Source: Phoebastria nigripes (taxonomy: Eukaryota > Chordata > Aves > Procellariiformes > Diomedeidae). From it: a stretch of 64,000 nucleotides of DNA. The first letter of the stretch is position 1, and each line of letters starts with the position of its first letter. Where the stretch lies: contig JAYKAV010003044.1 in NCBI GenBank assembly GCA_035582835.1, positions 1,278,015 to 1,342,014 of the forward strand. The letters run 5' to 3'. Under the pieces are notes generated by a model. It worked only from the letters and a program-made list of their open reading frames with translations. It did not search any database and was not told where the DNA came from. Position numbers and translations under genes: made by a program. Positions 41,363 through 51,815 of the stretch are shown piece by piece.

Positions 41363-44104
41363 AGGTCCCAGAGGCAATAAAGTGAAAACATGCTGTGATT
41401 TATTTGGGGTACTCTGAATGGTATGTTCTGTGTCAGCAGGCAAGGAAGTAATAGGATCAGGAGAGCAGAGCAGAAATGCAATCACGTCACACTAAATAAT
41501 CACAAGGCTTTTAGTTTGGGTGGTGTCTTTTAAGGAAAAAAAGGTAGATAAACATGATCAGCACAGCAGTGTCAGGGAATGAGGCACAGAGGGAAAACAC
41601 ACGGCACACCATCCTATACAAGCACTTACTGAATCATCTCTATGAGGGGGTGGGGGCCGGAAGACCAACACATCTCATTTATTTTTATGAATTGAGCATG
41701 AATCACTCACTGCCATCCCATGTTAAAAAAGCCCTTGAATAATAGGTGTGGTTTAATTTAAAGAATATTTTTAAAAACATATTCCACAAAGCAAATGTTG
41801 GAGGAAAAACATATAAAGAAACAAGATGGTAAAGACTTGCTGCAGATAAAGTAGGACATGTATTCACCCAGTCTTAACCCAGTCCCTCCTGTCTGGCTAA
41901 AAGGAAAAACATCTATAATAAAAAAAAATTACGTATCTTTTTTTCAAGATATGGCAAGGTAGACATGGCATTCTGTACTCCCTATGATGTTTTAGGCTAT
42001 TAGGGGAAATAAAGAGTGAAGCTGAAAGTTTCAGCAAATAGCATTCTTCTTTTACCTCCTGGAGCTAGATGTTTTACATCAGAGCCAGGTCTGGATCAAA
42101 CAGTTTAGATGAAAAAAGAGCTGGCCCCTACCTCCAAACAGGAGTCCATGTTTCTTGAGGACATGGAAGAAATACAGTGAACTGTTTTGTTTCATTTTAA
42201 TTTTCACAAATCTGGTCTTACTGAAGTTTGAAAAGAGACAGCTATTTCTGCAGCGCTAACACCTTGGATAGAAGAGAGAGATCCATTTTCAAATCAAAGC
42301 CCTTAATAGCACATTTTCCAGCTCCCCAAAATGGATTTTTTTAATTACAGAAATCAGAAGAAACAGATCTTAATTGTGAAGTACAAACTGAAGCATTTTA
42401 AAATTTGTATTGTATTTTAATATGCTGAATTAGCATGCTTAAGATTTAACTGAAAAAATCCACAGAACAGCAATAAAAACATGCCTTCCTACACACCTAC
42501 ACATAAAGCGTCTACTTCAACATCCTCCAGCACTGTTTCATCCTTTATGCTATCTACAGCAGACTGGGGCCCATTACAGATGGGCACAAGTCCAAACATA
42601 TTAAGAAACTTCCATACTGACCATGTTCAGAAGCCAGATACGCATTTTTAAGCACAAAGATGCGCCCTATACAACAACATAAATAACAGTTTCTAGCAAA
42701 ACTGAGATGTTGCTAATGAATGCTCACTTCAAAATGTGATGTAAAGCATTCTTAGGTATTACCACTTCTAGTGGCACTCTTAGTTTAGTCAAAGTCTGAC
42801 AACAGATTTCCTGCGATGAAGGGCAAGAACTTTTTGTGCAAAAGGCAGAAACACTATTAAAATTAAGGAACTGATGACTACTAAAAACAAACAAAACAAG
42901 ACTAGGTTTTCAGGATTTGGGGAGGTGGGGTGTCCATATATCAAGAGTATAAACTATAGGAAATGAACTGGGAAATATGAATAGAGAAGAAGGTTGGGTG
43001 TAAAGAACAGATATTTTTCCTGAAGTAAAAATACTAATAAAACTAATAGAATAGGCAATTCAAGTATAATAATATCATCTCAATTAGCCAGCAATAAGGA
43101 GTTATGTGTAAGAAGTCTTACAACAGCATTCGACTTTCAAGTGACTGCAAGTCAAAACTACAAGTTACAGAGAAGTACTGTCAAAAATAATGTCAAACTG
43201 CATAAGGAACACTTCTCATGGTACACTACAAAAACTAGATTTGTTAGATTCATCACTATTGTAAGAAATACCATACAGAGGCAAAACTCTAGTCAACAAG
43301 TTATAGGGTGACAAAAAACTCCTCCTCTTTTCTTTTTCGTTCTTGCTGCCAATTGTCTGCCTACTCAATTTTATTAACAGAGGGTGGAAACATATCCCAA
43401 GTTACAATTTTCTAGCACAAGTGACATCATGTAAAGCTGCCTAGAACACCTCTTTAAGGCTTTTCCAACCTTACACTCAAAGGAAACAGCTCAGAAACCA
43501 ACACACAGGCAGAGATAGTATTTATTACATGAATTCCTGTTTAGCACATGAAGATATTTGTGTATTTTGTTCCCAAGTGAAATGATGAAGGTACTGAATG
43601 ACTAAAACCAGATTTCTGAACTTTCTTTCAACGTACTGGAAAGTGGAAAACTTCAAGAGGTATCTTTAAGTACAAGCAAGGTCAAAAGAGATAGTGTCAG
43701 GGTGGGTCTAAGACAGTGTTTGAGGACATCTGATGGAGGACAAATAGTTCCTTCCTTTCAGGTATGAAATGTACCTGCCAAATCAGAGAACAAAAGAATG
43801 CCACTGAAGTGTGAGAAGTACCACAGAGGAAGAAAGTTTGTTCAATTACACTACAAAAATAAACAGAATCGCAAAGTCAACATAGACTGAAGTTAATAGA
43901 TACGGCTTATATCAGGCCTGGCATTCAGTGCAGAATGGGTATAGGGAACATTTAAAAACATGAATGTAAATACAAACTTTTATCAGAAACATAAAACACA
44001 AGGACAAAGTTTTGCCAAGGTCATAGAAAAAAAGATTTGCATTACTCAAATTTGGTCTGGCTTCTAGCAGCCAAGGAGGATAGCACTTTGTTCCAAAAAA
44101 ATCA

Positions 44105-44155
44105 TTGTCTTAAAAAAAACCAANCAAACAAACAAAAAAAACCCACACAAAAACA
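44105..44155 (+). repeat. A-rich (CAAA)n simple repeat with one N
   Basis: AAACCAAnCAAACAAACAAAA followed by CCCACACAAAAACAAATG. It is a degenerate CAAA repeat. A related CAAA/AAAC tract is at 40770-40800. Confidence 0.8.
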
Positions 44156-45971
44156 AATGCCACCTATAAATACTAGGTTCAGAAAAAGAGAATTCACCTT
44201 TCTGTAGGAGCCACTTCCACACTGCAGCCTACAAATAATCAATATTGCATACTCCTAGAGGAAAATTGTGCTTTGTTTCAGAGAGACCATAATGCCACAC
44301 ATTAGGTAATCTCAGGCTGCCTCATACCTATAGCCTNCCTGAAACGGACAAGTATTTCCAGTACATTAACAGGGACTGCTTTTTTCCCCCCNAAAAAAAA
44401 AAATGTTTTGAAGCTAATACAGTAATACTAATCAAATATTCTGTAATGATATTCACAAGAAAAGCAGCTAACACAAAGATGAACTTCTGAGGAATGCCAT
44501 CGGCAGGGGGGAGGGGGAATCAGAACTTGCAGCTGAATTTCCCTTCTTTTCCTGCATTAGGAGAGAGAGAAAAGGAAACTCTCTACTCATTCAACCAAAC
44601 TCTGATTTTAGCTCTTCAGACGTTTCCTACTGCAGAATGACAAAACGTGACTGAGTTTTGTTTTTATAGCAAGTGTTTTTTGCTTTTTCCTGCACTTTTG
44701 ACACATTAAAAAAGTAAACAAAAACATCTGGACCCACAGAATCTAACTGTTCACTGATTTTTCAGACTTCACAATCAAGAGTGTAAATGTAATCAGACAC
44801 AATTTAAAATGTTAATGCTTAAGTTTGGCCTTTTTGACCTCGTTTTCTACGAAAACAGGGCCTCTGTGATGGCGCTGTTGGCTTGCCCACTTGGTAAGTC
44901 TTACCGTTTTACCCCTTAGTTGCTTACTGCCTCTGTACTCCAATAGTTTTTAAACCACGGCTTCATGTCAGTTAGTGGCCAATGGAGAAAACAGGCCAAG
45001 TTACCGCTTCACGCAGGGGGAAAGGGAGGTAAAATTCAGCTTCCACATATTTTGAGGGACAGGGCTAGCCTATCAAACAGCATGTGAGTCCTAGCCAGCC
45101 AAACCTCTCTGAACCAGCTGCCCCAGATGCAGCCTCTTCCTCAAGACAAAAGACAGCAGATCCGATGCGCAGCAGGGGTATTGTAGCGTTGGGGTGGACA
45201 TTAGGGCTACAATAGAGAAGCAATTACATATTATATAATGGACACTGGATGCACTGGGATATGACTGTGGACACAGAGCATAAATCCTAGGCTACGTTTC
45301 ACTGTTCACAGAATCTACTATAATTTATGATAATTCTTAGGGGTATGGATATTTTCAAATCAAGAATGTAGGAGCAGAAGAGACTAAGATGATTTCTGGG
45401 ACAATTCCAGAAAAGCAGTGAGAAAGATATGAGTTCTGGGATAGTGGTGTTTTTCCTATTGAAGACTGTTCTTTGTTTAGCTCTTAGGGACAAATGACTT
45501 TCACATTTCTTTATCTTTGCTGCAGAACAAGAACTCAAGAACATCTAGGGTGTTAATGGGTACATGCTATTTTTCTATGACCAGTTAATAACGCCTGCAC
45601 AGCTAACATGGACTGGAAGTCAAAGGTAACACACCCAACTACAAAACATGATGCGACTAATCATATTTCTTCCATTGTGACAAGTTCTGAACACAATTTG
45701 AAAATGACAAGCACTTTAAGAAGTGACCCAACATCATTTAAAACCAACCTTCTAAAATGGTGCTAGAGCAGTATTTGTAGCCCAAGAAGATATCTTAAAA
45801 AGGATTTCTGCTGCTTTTTAAATACTGCATGTAATCGGGGATGCAAAATAATGCAGGGAAATACGGCATTAGCAAAGTCACTACTTCTGTCCCCAGGCCA
45901 GTCAGGACTCAGTCTAGCTTTATGAACAGTTTGCACAGAAGACAAATGAATGTGATTATCACATTCAACAC

Positions 45972-45980
45972 GCTTACCTC
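45972..45980 (-). other. PRDM16: 5' splice donor of PRDM16 exon 2
   Basis: On the minus strand the junction reads GAG|GTAAGC, a strong match to the vertebrate donor consensus. It falls directly after the glutamate codon of NFGWE, the point at which PRDM16 and MECOM both have a conserved phase 0 intron. Without splicing, the frame continues 22 codons into the intron and stops at 45909. Confidence 0.9.
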
Positions 45981-46327
45981 CCATCCAAAGTTTGTTTCCT
46001 TTAATGTGCTCCTTTGTACTGTCATATAGGGTCCAAATCTTTCCCCAACTTCAATCTTCTTTTTGGCCCAAATCCCTAGCCCTGCCCCTGGAATCGAAGA
46101 TTCTCTGAGTTCAAAATCTGGTGGGATTGGAATGTCATCAGGAATGTAGACGGGAGCTTCATAAGGTGAGCCCTCCTTGGGAGTGAAGTCCTCACTGGTG
46201 GGAAAGGGTGATGGAGGTCCGACAGGAATGGGGGACATAATACTGTCCTCTGTTTCCTCCTCTGCACTTTCGCCAGCAAGGAGATCAGGGTCGGTCTCGT
46301 ACATATTATTTACAATCTCGCTGTCAC
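45978..46327 (-). CDS. PRDM16: PRDM16 exon 2 (internal coding exon; start of the PR/SET domain)
   Basis: The 350-base exon gives two bases completing a split codon (a serine if exon 1 ends in A) plus 116 full codons, ending on a codon boundary. The translation runs from [10 protein letters not shown] through an acidic stretch (AEEETEDS), the motif [21 protein letters not shown] and [17 protein letters not shown] into [20 protein letters not shown], ending NFGWE. By memory of the human protein this matches residues 13-129 without a length change. The last 45 or so residues are the N-terminal part of the PR domain; the rest of that domain and all zinc fingers lie in later exons outside the window. 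PRDM16 is a nuclear transcription regulator of brown fat, craniofacial, cardiac, neural and blood stem cell programmes; its PR domain has been reported to methylate histone H3. The paralogue MECOM shares the PR start and FTPKEG, but VNNMYE and the [15 protein letters not shown] stretch point to PRDM16. No frameshift or stop. Confidence 0.95.
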
Positions 46328-46390
46328 CTAAAAGGGGAAACAGCAGAACAAAACACACTGAAATACTCACGTGAACATTAGTTAATCTCT
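46328..46390 (-). other. PRDM16: 3' splice acceptor of PRDM16 exon 2, with pyrimidine tract and possible branch point
   Basis: Read on the minus strand, the exon is preceded by AG (46329-46328) and a pyrimidine-rich tract, CTGCTGTTTCCCCTTTT, at 46346-46330. A CTAAT motif at 46381-46377 fits the yUnAy branch-point pattern, with its A at 46378 about 50 bases from the exon. The reading frame stays open a further 27 codons upstream to an ATG at 46409, but that stretch is hydrophobic, unlike PRDM16 and interrupted by the acceptor. I treat it as intron and not as a start. The intron is phase 1, the phase expected between exons 1 and 2 of the PRDM3/PRDM16 family. The branch point is an inference. 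Confidence 0.85.
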
Positions 46391-47334
46391 TCTTGGGACA
46401 AAGTTTCATAAAGCCTAGTTCTCATGCTTTAAGGATAGAAGTAGTGGCAGAAAAAAAGATAATCCTCACCTACAGAACTCAGGTCAAACTGAGGTAAGAA
46501 TATTCATACTGGTTGCACAATGTTCAGTGCTACTGAAGGATGAGATGGAAGCTCATTGCAGGCCTGTCACGTTATAATGGATCAGGGTTACTGTAGCGGT
46601 TGTCTTTCAGTAACAGAAAGAGGGAAGAAAACACAGAAGAGGTGTTCGACGTCCCCTGTAACCATTTATTGTTTTAACTGGCTCAGTATATTTTGTAGAG
46701 GAAATAAGAGAAATTAAGGTAAAATCTGACTTAAGTTTGGCAAGAACTGTTTGACTAGTATTTGGGTTTCTTGGGTTCAATGTGTCACACAACAGAAGCC
46801 GTGGCTGATGTGACCTTCCAGCTACATCTCAGCAATGTACCTTTTCAGGTGTAACAAAAGCATCAATAGTTTGTAATACTACTTTAAGACTAATGTGTCC
46901 TACATGCTTAAACAGTGAGAATTTTAAGCTACACTCTCAACCATAGTACAGATACTGTTTCACTGAACTCTGCAGGACAGGGATCTGGTTTGCAATAGTG
47001 CTACAACAGTCAAAGAGAAAGCTAGGGAAAAGCTGTACACTTTCTTCTATTCCATGCAACATCTCATAAACCGAACAGAAACAGATTAACCCAAGTAGTA
47101 TTATAACATTATTCTTTAAAAATAAACCCAAGCACTTAAAAACATGGGCCTAAAATGCTTATTTAATTTCATGCTATTCAGGACATAAGAATTTTGGAGG
47201 CAAGTCACTATTTCTTTTTTCCTGTTTTAAAATAATTGTGTGGTCTTTCCACAAAAGCATCAGCAGAACTGCAGCTGTTTTTCCTATGCCTCAACTTCTT
47301 CAGTTGTATAAGGTAGTAGAAGAAGAGAAAGAAA

Positions 47335-47366
47335 AAAAAAACAAAACAAAACAAAACAAAAAACCC
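47335..47366 (+). repeat. (AAAAC)n simple repeat
   Basis: A run of A is followed by repeated CAAAA units and then AAAACCC. No SINE body was recognised next to it, so I call it a simple repeat. Confidence 0.85.
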
Positions 47367-47582
47367 AAACACATAAGAAGATTTGAACGGGATGTATGTA
47401 GAATAAAGGCAAAATTTTAAGCAGGAGGAGTTAACATTACTAGCCAGAATTGATAACTGCATCCAGTTAGAAATACCATGTTAAATCTTTCATGCTTAGC
47501 ATCTTCAGTATAATTACAGCACTGTTCAGCTCAGTGCCTACAAAGGACTGGGAATCAAATTAGTCTGGAGGATAGGAAGGGA

Positions 47583-47602
47583 GCGTGTGTGTGTGTGTGT
47601 GT
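47583..47602 (+). repeat. (GT)n microsatellite
   Basis: About nine uninterrupted GT units follow GAGC. It is a potential length-polymorphic marker about 1.3 kb upstream of PRDM16 exon 2. Confidence 0.9.
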
Positions 47603-48616
47603 TTGGGGAAAACAAACAACAACCCCCTGCAAGTAAGTACCCTTAATCCTGCAAGGATTTTTAAGCTTCATTTTCCAGCAACAAATTATTACACTTCAGA
47701 GAATTACAAGTCAATTCCATTATTAAACCTGTAACAACACGCATCCATTTTCTGGTTTGATATTGGCTTGTACAAGCTAAAAATATTCTTCAAACATCCC
47801 TTCCTCTTCCATCACTTGCCAAAAACAAATAATCTGAGACATGTTTACCAGAATGCACTGAAAGAAAACTAAATAAGAAAAAAGTCTGTGAGCACAGGAG
47901 TTGACTAAGAAGTTTTCAGAAAAATACTTTAAACTGGAAAATGATAGTCTGCTGAATCCGAAATGCTTCATTCAGACATGCATTTCAGTGATTTCACGGC
48001 AGAATTCTGCTTGCTGGGTGCAGTTCTGCTAAGAAACTGCCACATTTCCTCCAAATTCATTTATGCATCAACCAAAGACGCCAATCTTCCAAGGTAGCCT
48101 TGCCATAAGGACCCTGAGGGCTTCCTCCGGCTATTCCCTGCTGTACAGATGGGATTCTACAAGTCCCCCGGACCTGTAGTTCTAACAGAGACTTGGCCAC
48201 ATTTCCACTTCAGGAGCCTGGACAACACAGCTGGAGCTCCACTTTGACTCTTCCCTCCCTGTCACAGGGCCAGTAAATGCGGGGGATCATAGCTGAGCGG
48301 ATTCCAGATCTCGGAACCCAAGAATACATTTCATTTTTCTATTTTCAGAACCAAACACTCCAATCATTTCAAAATTAATTGTCTCCTTTCCTCCTTCACT
48401 TTCCTGACCATACAAAATTTTGAAATTTAAGTCTTTTGATTACAAAATTAATGATTTTTAAAAATCTATTATTATTTTTTAGAAAACTCCCCAAAGACAG
48501 AAAACTCTGTTTTTTGACCAACTTTCCCTTGGAGTTGTATACAGTGAAATTCCCACAGTCAAACCACATTCTGATGTACCTGTGTTTGGAATACACTTAT
48601 TCTTATGAAATGCAGT

Positions 48617-48635
48617 TGTTATTATTATTATTATT
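48617..48635 (+). repeat. (TTA)n microsatellite
   Basis: About six consecutive TTA/ATT units precede GTGATGC. It is short, with no sign of a surrounding element. Confidence 0.85.
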
Positions 48636-51600
48636 GTGATGCTAGTGCTGAAAGCTCCTATTCAGTCCAATTAACCAGCCCTGCTTAGAAGAGAGCTCCT
48701 TCTTCAAAGAATTTACAAAGAGATAGAAGGCAAAACGGCTTATAGAGTCTTATAGACGAGACACATAGCCATAGCGAGAATGAACAGGTTGCTAACAGAG
48801 CTGGAAAATGAACCATCGGTCTTAGCCAATCACCTTCATGAGGAAAGCATCCTCCTCCTCACTCCAAAGGTAGAACAGAAAGGAAAGACTTCAGTCTGCA
48901 AAATTGCCATTACAGTTCCTGTCTGAAGAAAGCACCTTCACGAGAACTTCTAACCTCACAAACACCAATGCTAACTATGAATGGAGGCGATTTTTTCTTC
49001 CAGTAAGTGGACAAACCCAGAGCAGGGTAATTTGCAGAAGCATCGCCATAGTTTGCAATCCAAACACAGGCCTACAGTCACTGCTAACCAGGCTTCAGTT
49101 ATGACAGAAGTGTTTCCAATCACTCCTAGTCTGCTGGAAAGTCAAGAACTTGAGTCCTTTTTAAGACTCCAAAAATACGCTACACAATAGTATGTTATGT
49201 ACATTTATGAAATCTTGAAATTCTTTGGGTTTTTAAGGTTTGATGTTACAGGTTTAGAATTGTAGCTATCACTCCAAAACATTCTTTGGGCAGCCAGAAG
49301 ATGCAATTCAGAGGAGAACAGAAAAAAATATGCAAGCTGCTGTCTTAAAACCAAAACCGAAACCCACATCACTAGTTTCTCTTATCCACTGCAGCATCTG
49401 TATTCTGACTATAAAACCCTGACGACTGTGATTTCCTGAGCCAAGCTGGTCTGATGCACTAGTGAGCTCCTACACAGCGATGCAGAGATGTATCATAAAC
49501 AAACCAACAGATTTGCAAATAGGTACATCATTGATAGATTTTAAGACAGAAAAGAGGATTTGTGCTAATTCCATATGACCTCCTGCATTACTGAGGCCAC
49601 AGGACTCCTCTGAATTATTTCCATCTTCAAGATCAAACGGTGGTACATAGCTTATCTTTTAGGCTGAAAGGCCCCTACTTTAAGGTTTTCCAACAAGCCT
49701 TGGTACACTGCTCCACATCTATACTGCACTACTACACTTTTGCCCAGCAGTGATTACTGTTAAGGGAAAAGGGCTTGTCCAACACCCCCACACACACAGA
49801 CAAAGCACAGGGTTCGACAGCAAGTGCTAATGGGGGAATTATAAACCCCTTTGTCTCCTCTCTCCCTGGCAAGCTCTGCCTCCTTTTTACCTTCTGCATT
49901 CAACATCTCTCCCTTTTCAATTTTTGAGGATGTCACCTCTTAACCTCTTGAATGAGCTACATAGGATAGAATATCTTTCCCTGAAATGTGTGTTTTCAAC
50001 CCTTTAAAGACTCCTGACTGAACCATCTGTGGTTTTTCAACAGCTTTTTTGAACTATCTATATTAGAACTGGCTCATCCAAGTGAGTGCTAAATCCAGAG
50101 AAATTTTCCAAAGGAACTCCACTGAGACAACAGACGTAATCTCTGGGATGCATTTACCTCTTCAGATTGTTAGTGCTAAACAGGGCCTTTTACAGATTTT
50201 ACGATCTTTACCATACAAAGTATAATACTTTAACATCATACACTGTACTTAACTGAACAGTTACTCAGGCATCATAAACCATTTAAACATAGAGTTATCA
50301 AAATTGTGCTCTTGTATCTCATATTTCCTATATCTGAAAAATGATATACTTATATCTTTAGTTCCAACTTCCCAGTGCACAAACTCCATTAATGAAATTT
50401 CCCTCTAACTGAAAAAGAGCACTTTCACTCTAACGGTTTGAGATTAAGAAGAAAGTAAGTTTCAGAAATCTTCTCTGAAAGCTACTAGGAAATAAAAAAG
50501 TAATTACTATGTATCTTCAAAGTTTTTGCCACATTAATTGGAGTGCTCGTTAGCATACTAGAATACTCTATTTGAATTAAATGTGATGAACTGATATTCA
50601 TATGTCTCATATCAAACTTAAGCAGAATTGATGTTACTTCCAAATACAGGGGGTTTAGCTGGCAAGGAAACTGTAGTTGTAACAGAAAGCTGGGTAAAAT
50701 GTAAAAAGTAATATTCCAAAATACCAGTCAGTAAGAAAATTAAGATCCATTGTGTAAAGCAAAAATGGTTCACATGAAATTGCATTTACTGAACATTAGT
50801 TGCAGCTACACCGTAACATATCCATAGTTATTAATCACAAATTAATCTGAATTAACAAAAATACAAGTATTCCCATTAGCTAGTGCACCAGCTTTGTAGC
50901 ATACAATTTCAACCATTAACTGAAACTCAGCGTGGATTATTATTTCCTTCCAATTCTGTAGTTCACAGAGCAAAAAGGGATGTTTGTTAGCACCCAACTT
51001 TTTCAACACTAAACAAAAGATACCCTATCTGTTGAAAGGGAAGGCATCTCAAGGAATTGCAGAGAGTGCTTACTTATGCACCAAAATATTATTCTAACAG
51101 GGAAGTTTCAGAGCAGAACCTCTAAAAGAGGCGCACTGAAATGTAGAATCAGATTTAATAGAGGGAACGATGCAAAAGAAGTGGCAAGCAACTGAGACGG
51201 ATGAATAAACTGACTTGGAAAAAGGCAAGCTTTGAGCAGGTGACCAACACTGACCAAAAAAATCAGCTGAGCTTTCCAGTTATGATTCTGGAAATTCTAC
51301 CTGATAGGAATAAAACTGGCATAGAGATGGTCTAATTTATTAATTTAATGTTAAATAATTTTCACCAATCAGAAAATTACACATAGACTGAACAACTGCT
51401 CCTGATCAAAAAAATGAGCAGTACCCAAAGTAATTCTCAAGCACTCCCATCAGACAAGTGGTGATGATCTTTCAGTAGGCCCCAGCATTTCACAACATGA
51501 ACTCTTACAACGAAGAGTCAACAGAGCTATGGTAGGTAAAGGAAGATTCAGGGTAAATAAGCTGAGAACCAGGCCTTATATATACAGGACACAATTATAT

Positions 51601-51780
51601 ACCGAAGTATACAGTATTCAAGGGCAATTCTCTGGATGTGGCCTGTCTCACCCTCTAGAGGCATAAAGGCATCCCTGCTGACCAGGTCCTACAAGAACAC
51701 ACCTATGGTGATGCCAAACATCAGTATGAACACGAAATAAGCTTGAGAAGCAAGTTACACAACCAGTTCTGAACATGTTA

Positions 51781-51815
51781 AAGAAAAAAAAAAAAGAAAN
51801 GGGGGGGGGGGGGGG
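51781..51815 (+). repeat. Poly-A tract joined to a run of 15 G through an N
   Basis: An A-rich tract ends in an N at 51800 and is followed directly by 15 consecutive G. Long G runs can form G-quadruplexes and are error-prone in sequencing, so the true length is uncertain. Confidence 0.9.

Larger units (their letters stand above)
1..45977 (-). other. PRDM16: PRDM16 intron 2 (5' part; continues beyond the left edge)
   Basis: This 46-kb stretch lies downstream of exon 2 in the direction of transcription. No second PRDM16 exon was found. I looked on the minus strand for the short PRDM16-specific exon following FGWE and for the FCVDANQ and SWLKYIR segments of the PR domain and saw neither, although an exon of about 50 bases could be missed by eye. 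The open frames here are short, lack recognisable domains and occur on both strands, as expected by chance in AT-rich DNA. Recognisable content is limited to old repeat fragments, simple repeats, short hairpins and a few CpG-enriched patches listed separately. The remaining stretches (for example 1-9000, 34100-45900) show nothing I can name. Human PRDM16 introns are likewise very long. Confidence 0.8.

Noticed and set aside
45120..45175. Possible PRDM16 exon 3 (GATGCAGCCTCTTCCTC on the plus strand resembles the reverse complement of an EGCIT-like coding segment)
   Set aside because: Translation on the minus strand does not give the expected family residues, there is no good acceptor or donor, and it is only 0.8 kb from exon 2.
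46328..46409. ATG at 46409 as the start of a 166-codon protein containing the PRDM16 segment
   Set aside because: The 27 codons upstream of GTGACAGC are unlike PRDM16, and a strong acceptor (pyrimidine tract plus AG) marks the exon edge exactly where the family has its phase 1 intron.
48060..48300. GC-richer segment considered as a repeat or exon
   Set aside because: No recognised element or coding frame with splice sites; composition is only moderately raised.
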